NCBI RefSeq assembly: GCF_022206305.1
Contig: NZ_JAKOIW010000001.1
Coordinates: forward strand, 310,001-374,000
Direction of reading: 5' to 3'
Source of the DNA: Gordonia sp. 'Campus'
GTDB lineage: Bacteria; Actinomycetota; Actinomycetes; Mycobacteriales; Mycobacteriaceae
DNA: 64,000 bases
The notes beneath the pieces were generated by a model. It was not told the DNA's origin. It searched no databases and saw only the letters and a list, made by a program, of their open reading frames with translations. Below are positions 25,117 through 34,118 of this stretch, piece after piece (within the stretch, counting starts at the first letter, position 1; each line of letters opens with the position of its first letter). The translations under genes were made by a program, and so were the position numbers.

Positions 25117-25940
25117 CCCGTTCGACAACCGCCGCGCGCACCATGGTCGTCACCGGCGCCGCCTCGGGCATCGGACTCGCCCTGGTGCAGCGGCTCCTCG
25201 ACCGTGAACCCGGCACGCGGGTCATCGCCGTCGACATCGTCCCCTGCCCGGATGACCGTGCCCACTCGATTCTCACCGACCTCTCCGATCTGGAAGCGGT
25301 TGCAGCAGTGGATCTCCCCGAGCACCTCGACGCCCTGGCCAACGTCGCCGGGGTCCCGGGCACCGCTCCGGCGGAGACGGTCCTGGCGGTCAACACCCTG
25401 GGTCTGCGCGCACTGACGTTTCGGGCACTCGAGCGGATGTCCGCGGGCGGCGCCGTCGTGAACGTCGCCTCGATCGCGGCGCACCGGAACACACTGGCAC
25501 ACGACGACATCGCCGGCCTGCTCGCCGTACGAGATCGAGAAGAGCTACGCGCCTGGCTGTCCCGAGTGCAGATCGACGGGCCCGCGGCGTACGACACCTC
25601 CAAGCGTGCGGTCGTCGACTGGACCGTCGCGCTCTCGGCGTCGCTGCAGCCCCGGGGAATTCGAGCCCTGTCGGTCAGCCCGGGCCCCACCGAGACCCCG
25701 ATCCTGTCCGACTTCGAACAGTCGATGGGCGCCGAGGCCATCGCACGATCGGCGTCGATGGTCGGCCGCCACGGCACGGCGACCGAGTCGGCGTCGGTGA
25801 TCGACTTCCTGCTCGGCCCGGACGCCGCCTGGGTCAACGGCATCGACGTACCCGTCGAGGGCGGACTCACCGCACTGCGCGCCACAGCCATCCCCCTTCC
25901 CCTGTCCCGACCCCGTAGCCGGGTCGACATCGCCGAGTGA
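25113..25940 (+). CDS. Short-chain dehydrogenase/reductase
   Basis: A 275-residue classical SDR. The cofactor loop is TGAASGIG (residues 14-21) followed by the acidic VIAVDI, which suggests NAD preference. NVAG and the catalytic Tyr/Lys in AAYDTSK are present, with a Ser in NVASIA upstream, and PGPTETP closes the cofactor site. It would interconvert an alcohol and ketone or aldehyde. It overlaps the aldehyde dehydrogenase gene by four bases, so in context it oxidises the P450 product alcohol. The region between NVASIA and the YxxxK motif is longer than usual (HRNTLAHDDIAGLLAVRD...), as seen in 3-alpha-hydroxysteroid-dehydrogenase/carbonyl-reductase-like members. Confidence 0.88.
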   Translation: MTRSTTAARTMVVTGAASGIGLALVQRLLDREPGTRVIAVDIVPCPDDRAHSILTDLSDLEAVAAVDLPEHLDALANVAGVPGTAPAETVLAVNTLGLRALTFRALERMSAGGAVVNVASIAAHRNTLAHDDIAGLLAVRDREELRAWLSRVQIDGPAAYDTSKRAVVDWTVALSASLQPRGIRALSVSPGPTETPILSDFEQSMGAEAIARSASMVGRHGTATESASVIDFLLGPDAAWVNGIDVPVEGGLTALRATAIPLPLSRPRSRVDIAE

Positions 25941-25951
25941 AAGGACCACTC

Positions 25952-27430
25952 ATGACCACACCTGCTGTCCTCGCCCTGGACGGAACCGCGCCGGCCGATC
26001 GGGAACTGCTCGGCGGCAAGGCCTACAGCGTCAACCGCATGCGGTCGCTGGGGTTGCCGGTCCCGCCCGCCTTCGCCCTCACCACACCCGTCTGCGCCCA
26101 GTTCGCCGAAGCCGGCGGTCAGCTCCCCGCACACGTCTGGGACGGCGTCCTCACCCAGCTGCGCGTCCTGGAGCAACAGACCGGGAAAGCCTTCGGTGCC
26201 GGACCGTTCCCGCTACTCGTCTCGGTGCGTTCGGGAGCTGCCCAGAGCATGCCCGGAATGATGGACACCGTGCTCAACCTCGGTCTCACCCGCGAGCTGG
26301 TCACCCAGCTCGGCGAGGCCACGGGCGACCCCGACTGGGCGCGCGACACCTGGGAGCGGTTCTGCGCCGGCTACGGCGAGATCGTGCTCGGCGACGCCGC
26401 GGCCACACCGCCCGCCGATCCGTACGACCAACTGCGCGATGCCATCGGTGCGGTGTTCCATTCGTGGAGCAACGAACGCGTCGCCGCCTATCGGCGTCAC
26501 CACGGTCTGGGCGAGGGCGGCGGCACCGCGGTGACCGTGCAGGCCATGGTGTTCGGCAACCGCGACGATCAGTCCGGGACCGGTGTGGTGTTTAGCCGCG
26601 ACCCGGCCACCGGCGCCCCCGAGCTGTTCGGCGAATGGCTCGCCCGGGCACAGGGCGAAGACGTCGTCTCCGGAGAGCGCAACCCCGAGACCATCGACTC
26701 GTTCCGGGCCCACGCGCCCCACCTGCACGCCGAACTCGCCACCATCGCGAAGACCCTCGAGAACGAACACCGCGATCTCGTGGACATCGAGTTCACGGTC
26801 GAGAGCGGCGAGTTGTACATGCTGCAGTGCCGCTCGGGGAAGCGCTCCGCGCGAGCTGCGGTCCGCATCGCCGTCGACCTCGTCCGCGAGGGACTCATCA
26901 GCCGGGACGACGCCGTCGCGCGAATCAGCGCCGAGCAGGCGAAGTCGTTGTCGCAGAACAACTCGGCCGATGTGGCCGCCGACGTGCTCGCCTCCGGCAC
27001 GGGCGCCGGCCCCGGGGCCGCGGTCGGCGTCGTCTACACCGACACCGACGAGGCCTGTGCTGCTGCGGCCCGCGGCGAGCACGTCGTCCTCGTCCGTCCC
27101 TCGACGTCGCCGGCCGACGTACCCGCGATGTTCGACTCCGTGGCGGTCGTCACCGAGGTCGGTGGCACGACGTCCCACGCCGCCCTGGTCTGCCGTGAGA
27201 TCGGGGTGCCCTGCGTGGTCGGCTGCGGCACGGGACTGACCGGCACCCTCGCCGGGCAGACGGTCACCGTCGACGGGTCGACCGGAAAGGTCTACGCCGG
27301 TGACGCTCTCAGTGCCGAGGAGTCCGTCGACGACCACCTCGAGGAGTTGCTGTCGTATCTGCCCGACGCACTGTCACCCGAACACCCACTGGCCGAGCTG
27401 ATCGCCGGACGAACTCTGCAGGGGGCCTGA
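25952..27430 (+). CDS. Truncated pyruvate-phosphate-dikinase-like protein (ATP-binding plus phosphohistidine domains only)
   Basis: A 492-residue protein. The N-terminal ~320 residues are the PPDK nucleotide-binding domain, with LGGKAYSVNRM at the start and VRSGAAQSMPGMMDTVLNLG near 90-110, and VDIEFTVESGELYMLQCR near 280. The swivel domain follows, with phosphorylatable His409 in TTSHAALVCREIGVPCVV. The C-terminal PEP/pyruvate TIM barrel of true PPDK is absent, and the frame ends naturally with a 2-base overlap to TetR. M. tuberculosis PpdK (Rv1127c) is, as I recall, similarly short. The acceptor of the phosphoryl group is therefore unknown. ATG 25952 follows GTGAAAGGACC; that GTG at 25937 is an alternative start. 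Confidence 0.85.
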   Translation: MTTPAVLALDGTAPADRELLGGKAYSVNRMRSLGLPVPPAFALTTPVCAQFAEAGGQLPAHVWDGVLTQLRVLEQQTGKAFGAGPFPLLVSVRSGAAQSMPGMMDTVLNLGLTRELVTQLGEATGDPDWARDTWERFCAGYGEIVLGDAAATPPADPYDQLRDAIGAVFHSWSNERVAAYRRHHGLGEGGGTAVTVQAMVFGNRDDQSGTGVVFSRDPATGAPELFGEWLARAQGEDVVSGERNPETIDSFRAHAPHLHAELATIAKTLENEHRDLVDIEFTVESGELYMLQCRSGKRSARAAVRIAVDLVREGLISRDDAVARISAEQAKSLSQNNSADVAADVLASGTGAGPGAAVGVVYTDTDEACAAAARGEHVVLVRPSTSPADVPAMFDSVAVVTEVGGTTSHAALVCREIGVPCVVGCGTGLTGTLAGQTVTVDGSTGKVYAGDALSAEESVDDHLEELLSYLPDALSPEHPLAELIAGRTLQGA

Positions 27431-28143
27431 TGAGCACCGACACCGGACCGGACGCACGTGCGCACGACGGGATCGACGCGGCCTACTCCGCGGCCGGTCT
27501 GCTCGACCACACCGCGGCTCCGGCCAAACGCGCGAACAAACGCGGCGAGCAGACGCGCGACAAACTGGTCAAGGCCGCCACGGAGTGCTTCACCGAGTAC
27601 GGGTACACCCGGACCCGGATCTCCGACATCACGCACCGGGCCGAGATCTCCCAGGGCAACTTCTATCGCCACTTCGTCAGCCTCGACGACATCTTCCTCG
27701 CCGCGCTCCGACCGTCTCTGCTCGAACTGGCGAACGCACGACTGCGTCCCGATCGCGCCCAGGGCGAGTTGCAGTCGCTGATCGAGGTCAACACCACGTA
27801 TCTGCAGGCCTATGCCCGCAGCCGCCATATGCTGCGGCTGCTCCGTGAGGCGGCGGCGGCCAGCGAGAACCGGGGATTCCAGCAGCTCTGGCTCAATCTG
27901 CGCGGCGACTTCGTGCGGCGCACCGAACGCTGGCTCGATCGTCTCGTCGCCAACGGCACCATCGAGGCCTGCGACACCGAGCTGCTCGCCGAGACCCTGG
28001 GTTGCGCCACCGAACAGATGGCCTACATCCACGTCGGCCTGCCGGCCAGCACACCGCGGCGCGAGCGCCTCGAGGCACTCGGGACCGCGCTCGGCGAACT
28101 CTGGTACCGGGTTCTCCCGCTCACCTCCAGGACCACGGCATGA
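27430..28143 (+). CDS. TetR-family regulator
   Basis: A 237-residue regulator with a ~45-residue N-terminal extension before the helix-turn-helix domain (GEQTRDKLVKAATECFTEYG, then ISDITHRAEISQGNFYRHF near residues 70-90). The C-terminal ligand domain contains LRLLREAAAASENRGFQQLW. Its start overlaps the PPDK-like stop (TGATG) and its stop overlaps the reductase start (ATGA), so it is produced with the operon and is likely an autoregulated repressor of it. The twin palindromes at 22391-22421 are its best candidate operator. Confidence 0.88.
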   Translation: MSTDTGPDARAHDGIDAAYSAAGLLDHTAAPAKRANKRGEQTRDKLVKAATECFTEYGYTRTRISDITHRAEISQGNFYRHFVSLDDIFLAALRPSLLELANARLRPDRAQGELQSLIEVNTTYLQAYARSRHMLRLLREAAAASENRGFQQLWLNLRGDFVRRTERWLDRLVANGTIEACDTELLAETLGCATEQMAYIHVGLPASTPRRERLEALGTALGELWYRVLPLTSRTTA

Positions 28144-29174
28144 CCCGCTCCGCCGCCTCGACCGTCGAGCGCACCCTCGGGGTGGACGTCACCGTCACCG
28201 CGGTCCGCGACGAGACGTCCGAGGCACGCACGATCGTGTTGGATTTCCCCGCGGAGACCGACTATCGGCCCGGGCAATTCATCACCGTGCGCATCCCGAG
28301 CGATCGGACCGGCTCCGTCGCGCGCAGCTATTCGCTGTCGACCGCTCCCGGGGTCGACGCCGCCCCGGCGATCACCGTCAAGCGAACCCGAGACGGCTAC
28401 GGATCGAACTGGTTGTGCGACAACGCCGAACCAGGCCTGACCCTGCACGTCATCCCACCGTCGGGGGTCTTCACGCCGCACTCCTGGGCGCACCCGCTGT
28501 ACCTGTTCGCGGCCGGCAGCGGTGTGACGCCGGTGATGTCGATCCTGCGTTCGGCCCTCGAATCCCACGACACGACGGTGACCCTGTTCTACGCCAACCG
28601 CGACCGCGAGTCGACGATCTTCGCCGACGCGATCGACGAGCTGGCCGAGCGTCATCCCGGACGGTTGGTGGTGCATCACTGGCTGGAGGCCGACCGGGGT
28701 CTACCCACCGCGGCCGCGATCGGCGACGTGGTTGCCGCCACCGAGGACTGCGAAGCCTTCATCTGCGGCCCCGCACCCTTCATGGACCTCGTCGAGCACA
28801 CCCTCCGCGGGCGCGGCCTGCACCACGAGGCGGTCCACGTGGAGAGATACCTGTCGCTGACCGGCGACCCGTTCACCCTCGCGACGCACGACGACGAGGG
28901 TGGCGCCCACGAGCTCACCGTGCACATCGACGGCGACGTGCACACGGTCCGCTGCGGCACGGACACCGTGCTGCTCGACGCACTGCTCGCCGCCGACGTC
29001 GACGCACCGTATTCCTGCCGGGAAGGCGACTGCGGGTCGTGTGTGGCCCGACTGACCGCCGGCGACGTCGACCACGGCAACGGCATCGCGCTGGAACCCG
29101 AAGACATCGACGACGGATACATGCTGACCTGCCAGGCGACTCCGAAGGGCCCGGTCACGATCGAGTTCGACTGA
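28140..29174 (+). CDS. Ferredoxin-NAD(P)H reductase with C-terminal [2Fe-2S] domain (KshB/phthalate-reductase layout)
   Basis: A 344-residue electron-transfer protein, in the order FAD domain (RPGQFITVRI, RSYSLST), NAD domain (FAAGSGVTPVMSIL, ICGPAPFM) and plant-type [2Fe-2S] domain with Cys293, 298, 301 (CREGDCGSC) and 331. This is the layout of HmpX/KshB-type reductases and the reverse of the GcoB order. No Rieske oxygenase is encoded nearby, so the P450 at 22466 is its probable electron acceptor. The start is coupled to TetR by ATGA. An unusual feature is that the reductase is the last gene of the operon, separated from the P450 by four genes. Confidence 0.88.
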   Translation: MTRSAASTVERTLGVDVTVTAVRDETSEARTIVLDFPAETDYRPGQFITVRIPSDRTGSVARSYSLSTAPGVDAAPAITVKRTRDGYGSNWLCDNAEPGLTLHVIPPSGVFTPHSWAHPLYLFAAGSGVTPVMSILRSALESHDTTVTLFYANRDRESTIFADAIDELAERHPGRLVVHHWLEADRGLPTAAAIGDVVAATEDCEAFICGPAPFMDLVEHTLRGRGLHHEAVHVERYLSLTGDPFTLATHDDEGGAHELTVHIDGDVHTVRCGTDTVLLDALLAADVDAPYSCREGDCGSCVARLTAGDVDHGNGIALEPEDIDDGYMLTCQATPKGPVTIEFD

Positions 29175-29338
29175 AGCCACACCCCGGATACATCGCATCG
29201 GCCCCGAGCGCTACACCGCGCCGATGATCTATTCCACTGCCAGATAAGCCTGCACCGTATTCCCGGCGACCCGATCTAGCGAGACCCGTCGGCCTTCGAG
29301 CGATTCTGTGGGAGACAGTGGCGCCACAGGGCGGGGTG

Positions 29339-30361
29339 TCAGTTGCCGACGGCAACGCGGTTCTGCAGGTCGAGTGCGATGTCGACGATGAGGTCTTCTT
29401 GACCACCGACCAGTCCTCGTCGTCCCACTTCGAGCAGGATGGTGCGCACGTCGATGCCGTAACGCTCCGAGGCGGTTTCGGCGTGGCGCAGGAACGAGGA
29501 GTAGACCCCGGCGTAACCCAGGGTGAGGGTTTCGCGGTCGACTCGTACTGGACGGTCCTGCAGTGGGCGCACGATGTCATCTGCGGCGTCTTGTAGGGCG
29601 AACAGGTTGGTGTTGTGTTTCCAGTCGTGCAGGTCGGCGACGGCGATGAACGGTTCGATGGGGCAGTTACCTGCGCCGGCTCCGTGTCCGGCCAACGATG
29701 CATCGACCCGGGTTGCCCCGGCTTCGACAGCGATCACCGAATTGGCCACCGACAGCGAGAGATTCTCGTGCGCGTGGATTCCGATCTCAGTGGCTGGGTC
29801 GAGAGTCTCGCGGTAGGCGCGGACACGCTCGCGGGTACCGTCCATGGTCAGCTTGCCCCCGGAGTCGGTGACGTAAACACAGTGTGCTCCATAGCTTTCC
29901 ATCAGTTTGGCCTGGCGCGCGAGTTCTCCGGGGTCGGTCATGTGGCTCATCATCAGGAAGCCGGAGACGTCCATGCCGAGTTCGCGGGCGGTGGAGATGT
30001 GCTGGGCGGAGACATCGGCCTCGGTGCAGTGGGTCGCGACCCGTACTGACCGGACGCCTAGGGAGTATGCCTGGCGGAGTTCGTCAATTGTGCCGATGCC
30101 CGGGAGTAGAAGCGTCGTCAGACGAGCATGGGTGAGGTTGTCGGCGGCGGCCTCGAGCCACTCCCAGTCGGTGTTGCTTCCCGGGCCGTAGTTGAGGCTG
30201 CCGCCGGCCAGTCCGTCGCCATGGGCGACTTCAATGCCGTCGACCCCGGCGGCATCGAGTGCGGCGACGATGATGCCGACGTTCTCCGGTGTGATCCGGT
30301 GCCGCAGTGCATGCATGCCGTCACGGAGCGTCACGTCCTGAATGAACAGTTGTGTGGTCAT
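29339..30361 (-). CDS. nbaI: 4-hydroxy-2-oxovalerate aldolase
   Basis: A 340-residue DmpG/MhpE-type class II aldolase. It starts [14 protein letters not shown], with the metal ligand Asp and adjacent Arg in TLRDG, and has the HAHENLS metal motif near residue 195 and [10 protein letters not shown] near 230. The C-terminal region that docks to the acylating dehydrogenase is present. It splits 4-hydroxy-2-oxovalerate to pyruvate and acetaldehyde, channelled to the partner encoded just upstream (ATGA overlap). Last gene of the long reverse operon 39.1-29.3 kb. The symbol follows the 2-nitrobenzoate (nba) pathway; dmpG, mhpE and bphI are equivalent names. A single complete copy in this window. Confidence 0.92.
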   Translation of the reverse strand: MTTQLFIQDVTLRDGMHALRHRITPENVGIIVAALDAAGVDGIEVAHGDGLAGGSLNYGPGSNTDWEWLEAAADNLTHARLTTLLLPGIGTIDELRQAYSLGVRSVRVATHCTEADVSAQHISTARELGMDVSGFLMMSHMTDPGELARQAKLMESYGAHCVYVTDSGGKLTMDGTRERVRAYRETLDPATEIGIHAHENLSLSVANSVIAVEAGATRVDASLAGHGAGAGNCPIEPFIAVADLHDWKHNTNLFALQDAADDIVRPLQDRPVRVDRETLTLGYAGVYSSFLRHAETASERYGIDVRTILLEVGRRGLVGGQEDLIVDIALDLQNRVAVGN

Positions 30362-31332
30362 CGCAGAGTTCCCTTGGCTTCGGTCATCGCCAGGTCAACC
30401 GCGATGGTTTCGGCGAATTGCACCGCCGCAGAGGTCATGATGTCGAGATTGCCTGCATAAGCAGGTAGGTAGTGTGCGGCTCCCTCGACTTCGAGGAACA
30501 CGCTGACCTGGTGCGTAGGCCGCGGCGCATCGGCAGGCAGCAGAGTGTGGACGGGCTGGTCGGCCGGGATCTCGGTGATCTGCACGTCCTGCTTGAGCCG
30601 GTACCCCGGCACGTAGACAGCCACCTTGTCGACCATCGCGTGCACCGACTCGATCACTGCCCGCTCGTGGTCGGGGCCCGAGAGTTCTGCGAGACAAAAC
30701 ACGGTGTCTCGCATGATCAACGGTGGATCAGCGGGATTCAGGACGATGATTGCCTTGCCGCGCCGGGCCCCTCCGACCGATTCGATTGCGCTCGACGTGG
30801 TTTCGGTGAACTCGTCGATGTTCGCGCGGGTGCCCGGCCCAGCTGACTTGGAGGCGATCGACGCGACGATTTCGGCGTAGGACACCGGGGCAATCGCGGA
30901 CACAGCGGCGACGATCGGGATCGTCGCTTGGCCGCCGCATGTCACCATGTTCACGTTGTCGGACTGCCGGTGTTGGTCGAGGTTGACCGCCGGAACGACG
31001 AACGGACCGATCGCAGCGGGCGTCAGATCGATCAGCCGCTTGCCGAAGGGAGCGAGCAACTCGGCGTTGAGCCGGTGGGCTCCGGCGGACGTCGCATCGA
31101 AGACGATGTCGACGTCGGAGAAGTTCGGCAGATCGATGAGTCCGCGCACTCCTCCGGACGTCGTCGGCACCCCGAGACGCTGTGCGCGAGCGAGTCCGTC
31201 GGATGCAGGATCGATACCGACCATCGCTCCCATCTGCAGATTCTCCGAAAGCCTGATGACTTTGATCATGAGGTCGGTACCGATGTTGCCCGAGCCGATG
31301 ACAGCGACGGTCGCATCTTTCGTGGTGCTCAT
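30358..31332 (-). CDS. nbaJ: Acetaldehyde dehydrogenase (acylating)
   Basis: A 324-residue DmpF/MhpF/BphJ-type enzyme. The Rossmann motif [13 protein letters not shown] is at residues 10-22, the catalytic Cys132 in [12 protein letters not shown], and the C-terminal [25 protein letters not shown] is typical. It converts acetaldehyde, CoA and NAD to acetyl-CoA inside a complex with the aldolase. The ATG at 31332 overlaps the stop of the hydratase gene; a longer reading upstream only duplicates hydratase sequence in another frame. Coupled on both sides by ATGA overlaps. Confidence 0.93.
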   Translation of the reverse strand: MSTTKDATVAVIGSGNIGTDLMIKVIRLSENLQMGAMVGIDPASDGLARAQRLGVPTTSGGVRGLIDLPNFSDVDIVFDATSAGAHRLNAELLAPFGKRLIDLTPAAIGPFVVPAVNLDQHRQSDNVNMVTCGGQATIPIVAAVSAIAPVSYAEIVASIASKSAGPGTRANIDEFTETTSSAIESVGGARRGKAIIVLNPADPPLIMRDTVFCLAELSGPDHERAVIESVHAMVDKVAVYVPGYRLKQDVQITEIPADQPVHTLLPADAPRPTHQVSVFLEVEGAAHYLPAYAGNLDIMTSAAVQFAETIAVDLAMTEAKGTLR

Positions 31333-32156
31333 CTCACCAGCTCCTTCACGAATGTGGTTGATACCGAGCCGAGACCACTGATGTCGGCGCGAACATGGCA
31401 GGGCCCGGCGACCGGCACCATCGGTCCCAGCGCACCGGAGAGCACGACTTGACCGGCCTGCAGCGGTTGGCCGAAGTCTCGAGCGGTGACTGCGAGCCAA
31501 CGCAGAGCGTTGAGAGGATCCCCGAGACAGTCGGCACCCGTGCCCGTCGAGACGACATCGCCGTCGACCGACATCGTCATATTCACTGACTGCGGCTCGA
31601 ACTCGCCGAGTGTGCGTCGTTCGTCGCCCAACACGAACAGACCGCTCGATGCGTTGTCAGCAACCGTGTCGGCGAACGTGATGTCCCACCCGGCGATTCG
31701 GCTGTCCACGATCTCCAGAGCTGCCACGGCATATGCCACCGCGCCGTGTACCTGTTCATAGGACAAGTCGCCCTCCGCGAGATCCTCGGCAAGAACGAAT
31801 CCGATCTCGGCCTCTACCTTCGGTTGCAGGAGACAGTCGAGCGCCACGACGGCACCCGCCGCACAACTCATGTCGTCGAGGAGAATTCCGAAGTCCGGCT
31901 GGTCCACGCCGAGTTGTTTCTGGACCACCGGCGCGGTGAGGCCGATCTTGCGTCCGACAATGCGCGCACCTGCGTCCACACGAGCAGCGACGACCCGCTG
32001 CTGAACCGCATATGCAACGTCGGGATCGTCGACACCGATCAGGGCACGAACAGGCAGGCACGGCGACCGGCGCGCGGCCGCAGACTGTAGTGCTTCCGCA
32101 GCCCTTCTCACAGAAGGGTCAGAGGTTCTCAGAATTTTACTCACGTCGTCTTCCAT
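31329..32156 (-). CDS. nbaH: 2-oxopent-4-enoate hydratase
   Basis: A 275-residue hydratase of the MhpD/DmpE family: [22 protein letters not shown], the metal-binding [19 protein letters not shown] and DNASSGLFV. It hydrates 2-hydroxypenta-2,4-dienoate to 4-hydroxy-2-oxovalerate for the aldolase encoded two genes downstream. It is a distinct gene from the homologue at 670-1470, which serves the guaiacol module. The ATG at 32156 lacks a good ribosome-binding site; GTG 32144, four codons in, has GGAAG five bases before it and may be the true start. Confidence 0.9.
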   Translation of the reverse strand: MEDDVSKILRTSDPSVRRAAEALQSAAARRSPCLPVRALIGVDDPDVAYAVQQRVVAARVDAGARIVGRKIGLTAPVVQKQLGVDQPDFGILLDDMSCAAGAVVALDCLLQPKVEAEIGFVLAEDLAEGDLSYEQVHGAVAYAVAALEIVDSRIAGWDITFADTVADNASSGLFVLGDERRTLGEFEPQSVNMTMSVDGDVVSTGTGADCLGDPLNALRWLAVTARDFGQPLQAGQVVLSGALGPMVPVAGPCHVRADISGLGSVSTTFVKELVR

Positions 32157-32205
32157 GTCATCGGGTGCTCAACGGCTCGAGGGTTGAATCGGCAGCCGGT
32201 TCTTA

Positions 32206-33795
32206 TCAACTTTCCGCGTCGCGATCCCACGTCGTCGCCGTCTTTCCGCGTTCTCGGAGGAGAACTTTGCGGATCTTCCCGTTCTCGGTGGTCGGCAGCG
32301 TCTCGACGATGTCGACAAAACGGGGAACGGCGAACTTCGCCAGACGGCCATGGCAGTGGTCGACGATCTCGCGAGGGGTGAGGATTGCGCCGGCCTTGGG
32401 AACAACCGACACCATGACCTCGTCCTCGGCCATCTCAGATGGCACCGGATACGCTGCCACCGATTCGACGGCAGGGTGTAGTCCGATTGCCTGCTCGACT
32501 TCGAAGGACGAGATGTTCTCCCCCCGCCGACGGATCACGTCCTTCATGCGGTCGACGAACCGGAACCAGCCGTCCGGCTCCCGGACGACGCGATCACCGG
32601 TGTGGAACCACAGGTTCCGCCATGTTTCCGTTGTCTTGTCGGACATGCCGTGGTAGCCGGTGGCAAACGCATATGGGACGCGTGGGCGGAGCAGAAGCTC
32701 CCCTGGTGTGCCGTCCGGTACTGGAGAGTCGTGCTCATCCACCACGACCGCTTCGAAGTCGGGCTGGACCTGGCCGATGTAGCCGGGTCGAGGCATGTCC
32801 GGCGCGGAGGTCAGGACCGAGTTGGTCTCTGTCGAACCGAAGCCGTCGACGAGTCGGATGCCGAACCGATCGAAGAACGGGTCGGCCAGACCCGCCGGAG
32901 TTGCCGGTGACAGCGCGCGGTTCACGTTGTGCTCCCGATCCCTCGACTGAGGCTCGCGGGACCAGAGAATGTTGATCATCGCCCCAAGCAGATAAGTGAC
33001 CGTGGCGTCCGAGTCGGACAGCTCCGACCAGAACCGCCGCGCGGAGAATCGACGTCCTACGACGATCGTTGCCCCGGCGACGAGAGTTTGGAAGAAGGCG
33101 TTGAGGGCATTGGTGTGGAACAGCGGCAAAACCGTGAACAACGTGTCCTCATCGGAGATGCAGAGCTGCTCGGAGACGGTGATCCCCCACCAATAGAACT
33201 GGGCGTGGGGGCAGCACACACCTTTTGACACGCCCGTGGTTCCAGAGGTGTAGAGCAGCGCCGCCGTATCACCCGGCGACACCGAGCAGGGCGGGACGGT
33301 CCCGGAGAGCTCTGGGAAGGTGCGCACGTCGTAACCCGCCACAGCTGTGGCGGCTGAATCCAGCAACCAGACCTGCTCGAGATCGGGCGGGACCGGAACC
33401 GACTCCAGGCGGTTGAGGAGTTCTGGCTCGATGACCAGAATCCGGGAGTTCGAGTTCTCCAGCGCATGGTGTAGCTGGGTTCCCTGCAACGCGGCGTTCA
33501 GTGGCACGGCGACTGCACCGATCCAGGCGCACCCGAGGATGGTCTGAAGCAATTCGAGCCGATTCTGCGACAGTGTCGCGACCTTGTCCCCGCGACTTAT
33601 CCCGTTCGCTTGCAACATCGCTGCAGTCGCGGCGGCCAGGTCGCGAACCTCGGCGTAGGTAAGTGCGGATTCCCCCATCTTCAACAGTGTCTTGTCGCTG
33701 TACAGCTCTGCCTGACGTGTCAGCAGGGCTGGAATGGTGCAATCCTTCAAGGGAAGACCGCGAAGCGGTGCGATGCGGTCAACGGTGCTCTGCAT
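32206..33795 (-). CDS. AMP-forming acyl-CoA ligase (CaiC/FadD-like)
   Basis: A 529-residue ANL-superfamily ligase with the P-loop-like LLYTSGTTGVSKG (~185), VDGFGSTETN (~310), GDRVVREPDGWFRFVDRMKDVIRRRGENIS (~405) and C-terminal LPTTENGKIRKVLL. All catalytic regions are present. It converts a carboxylate to its CoA ester. It lies in the 3-hydroxyanthranilate-linked operon, 4 bp after the DUF35 gene and 49 bp before the hydratase gene. As the lower pathway needs no CoA ester before acetyl-CoA, this enzyme together with the thiolase-like and DUF35 proteins points to a CoA-activated upstream substrate. Confidence 0.85.
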   Translation of the reverse strand: MQSTVDRIAPLRGLPLKDCTIPALLTRQAELYSDKTLLKMGESALTYAEVRDLAAATAAMLQANGISRGDKVATLSQNRLELLQTILGCAWIGAVAVPLNAALQGTQLHHALENSNSRILVIEPELLNRLESVPVPPDLEQVWLLDSAATAVAGYDVRTFPELSGTVPPCSVSPGDTAALLYTSGTTGVSKGVCCPHAQFYWWGITVSEQLCISDEDTLFTVLPLFHTNALNAFFQTLVAGATIVVGRRFSARRFWSELSDSDATVTYLLGAMINILWSREPQSRDREHNVNRALSPATPAGLADPFFDRFGIRLVDGFGSTETNSVLTSAPDMPRPGYIGQVQPDFEAVVVDEHDSPVPDGTPGELLLRPRVPYAFATGYHGMSDKTTETWRNLWFHTGDRVVREPDGWFRFVDRMKDVIRRRGENISSFEVEQAIGLHPAVESVAAYPVPSEMAEDEVMVSVVPKAGAILTPREIVDHCHGRLAKFAVPRFVDIVETLPTTENGKIRKVLLRERGKTATTWDRDAES

Positions 33796-33799
33796 TTGT

Positions 33800-34117
33800 T
33801 CATTGCTCCTTGGCGGAGGGCTGCGGTATCACCGCGACCGGCCCGCCGGTTGTCTGCGTTTCTGGTGATGCCAAGTCGATTTCGGACCCGGGGACCCCGC
33901 CCTCGCCGACGACTTTCGCAACAACTGTCGGACCCAGGTCGGTACGTATCGACGCGAAGGTGACTGCGGGTGTGCCGCGCTGAACAGAGATTTCTTCGAT
34001 GACACCTCGGTAGGCAGTCAGGGGTTCGAAATCGCCACTGCGGCAATGAGGGCAGAGGCTACGTGGAGGGAAGGACGCTCTTCCGCACCTCGTGCAGCTC
34101 TGCATCGTGATGCCCAT
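33800..34117 (-). CDS. DUF35 (OB-fold, zinc-ribbon) acyl-CoA-binding partner protein
   Basis: A 105-residue protein with a rubredoxin-like zinc ribbon (Cys8, Cys11, Cys22, Cys25) followed by an OB-fold (YRGVIEEISVQRG, TFASIRTDLGPTVVAKVVG). DUF35 proteins pair with thiolase-fold enzymes; in steroid side-chain degradation the DUF35 domain of ChsH2 docks Ltp2 retro-aldolase. Its ATG lies one base after the thiolase-like gene's stop, with GAAAGGG inside that gene, so equimolar expression is likely. It is probably a structural subunit of the neighbour rather than an enzyme itself. Confidence 0.88.
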   Translation of the reverse strand: MGITMQSCTRCGRASFPPRSLCPHCRSGDFEPLTAYRGVIEEISVQRGTPAVTFASIRTDLGPTVVAKVVGEGGVPGSEIDLASPETQTTGGPVAVIPQPSAKEQ

Positions 34118-34118
34118 G

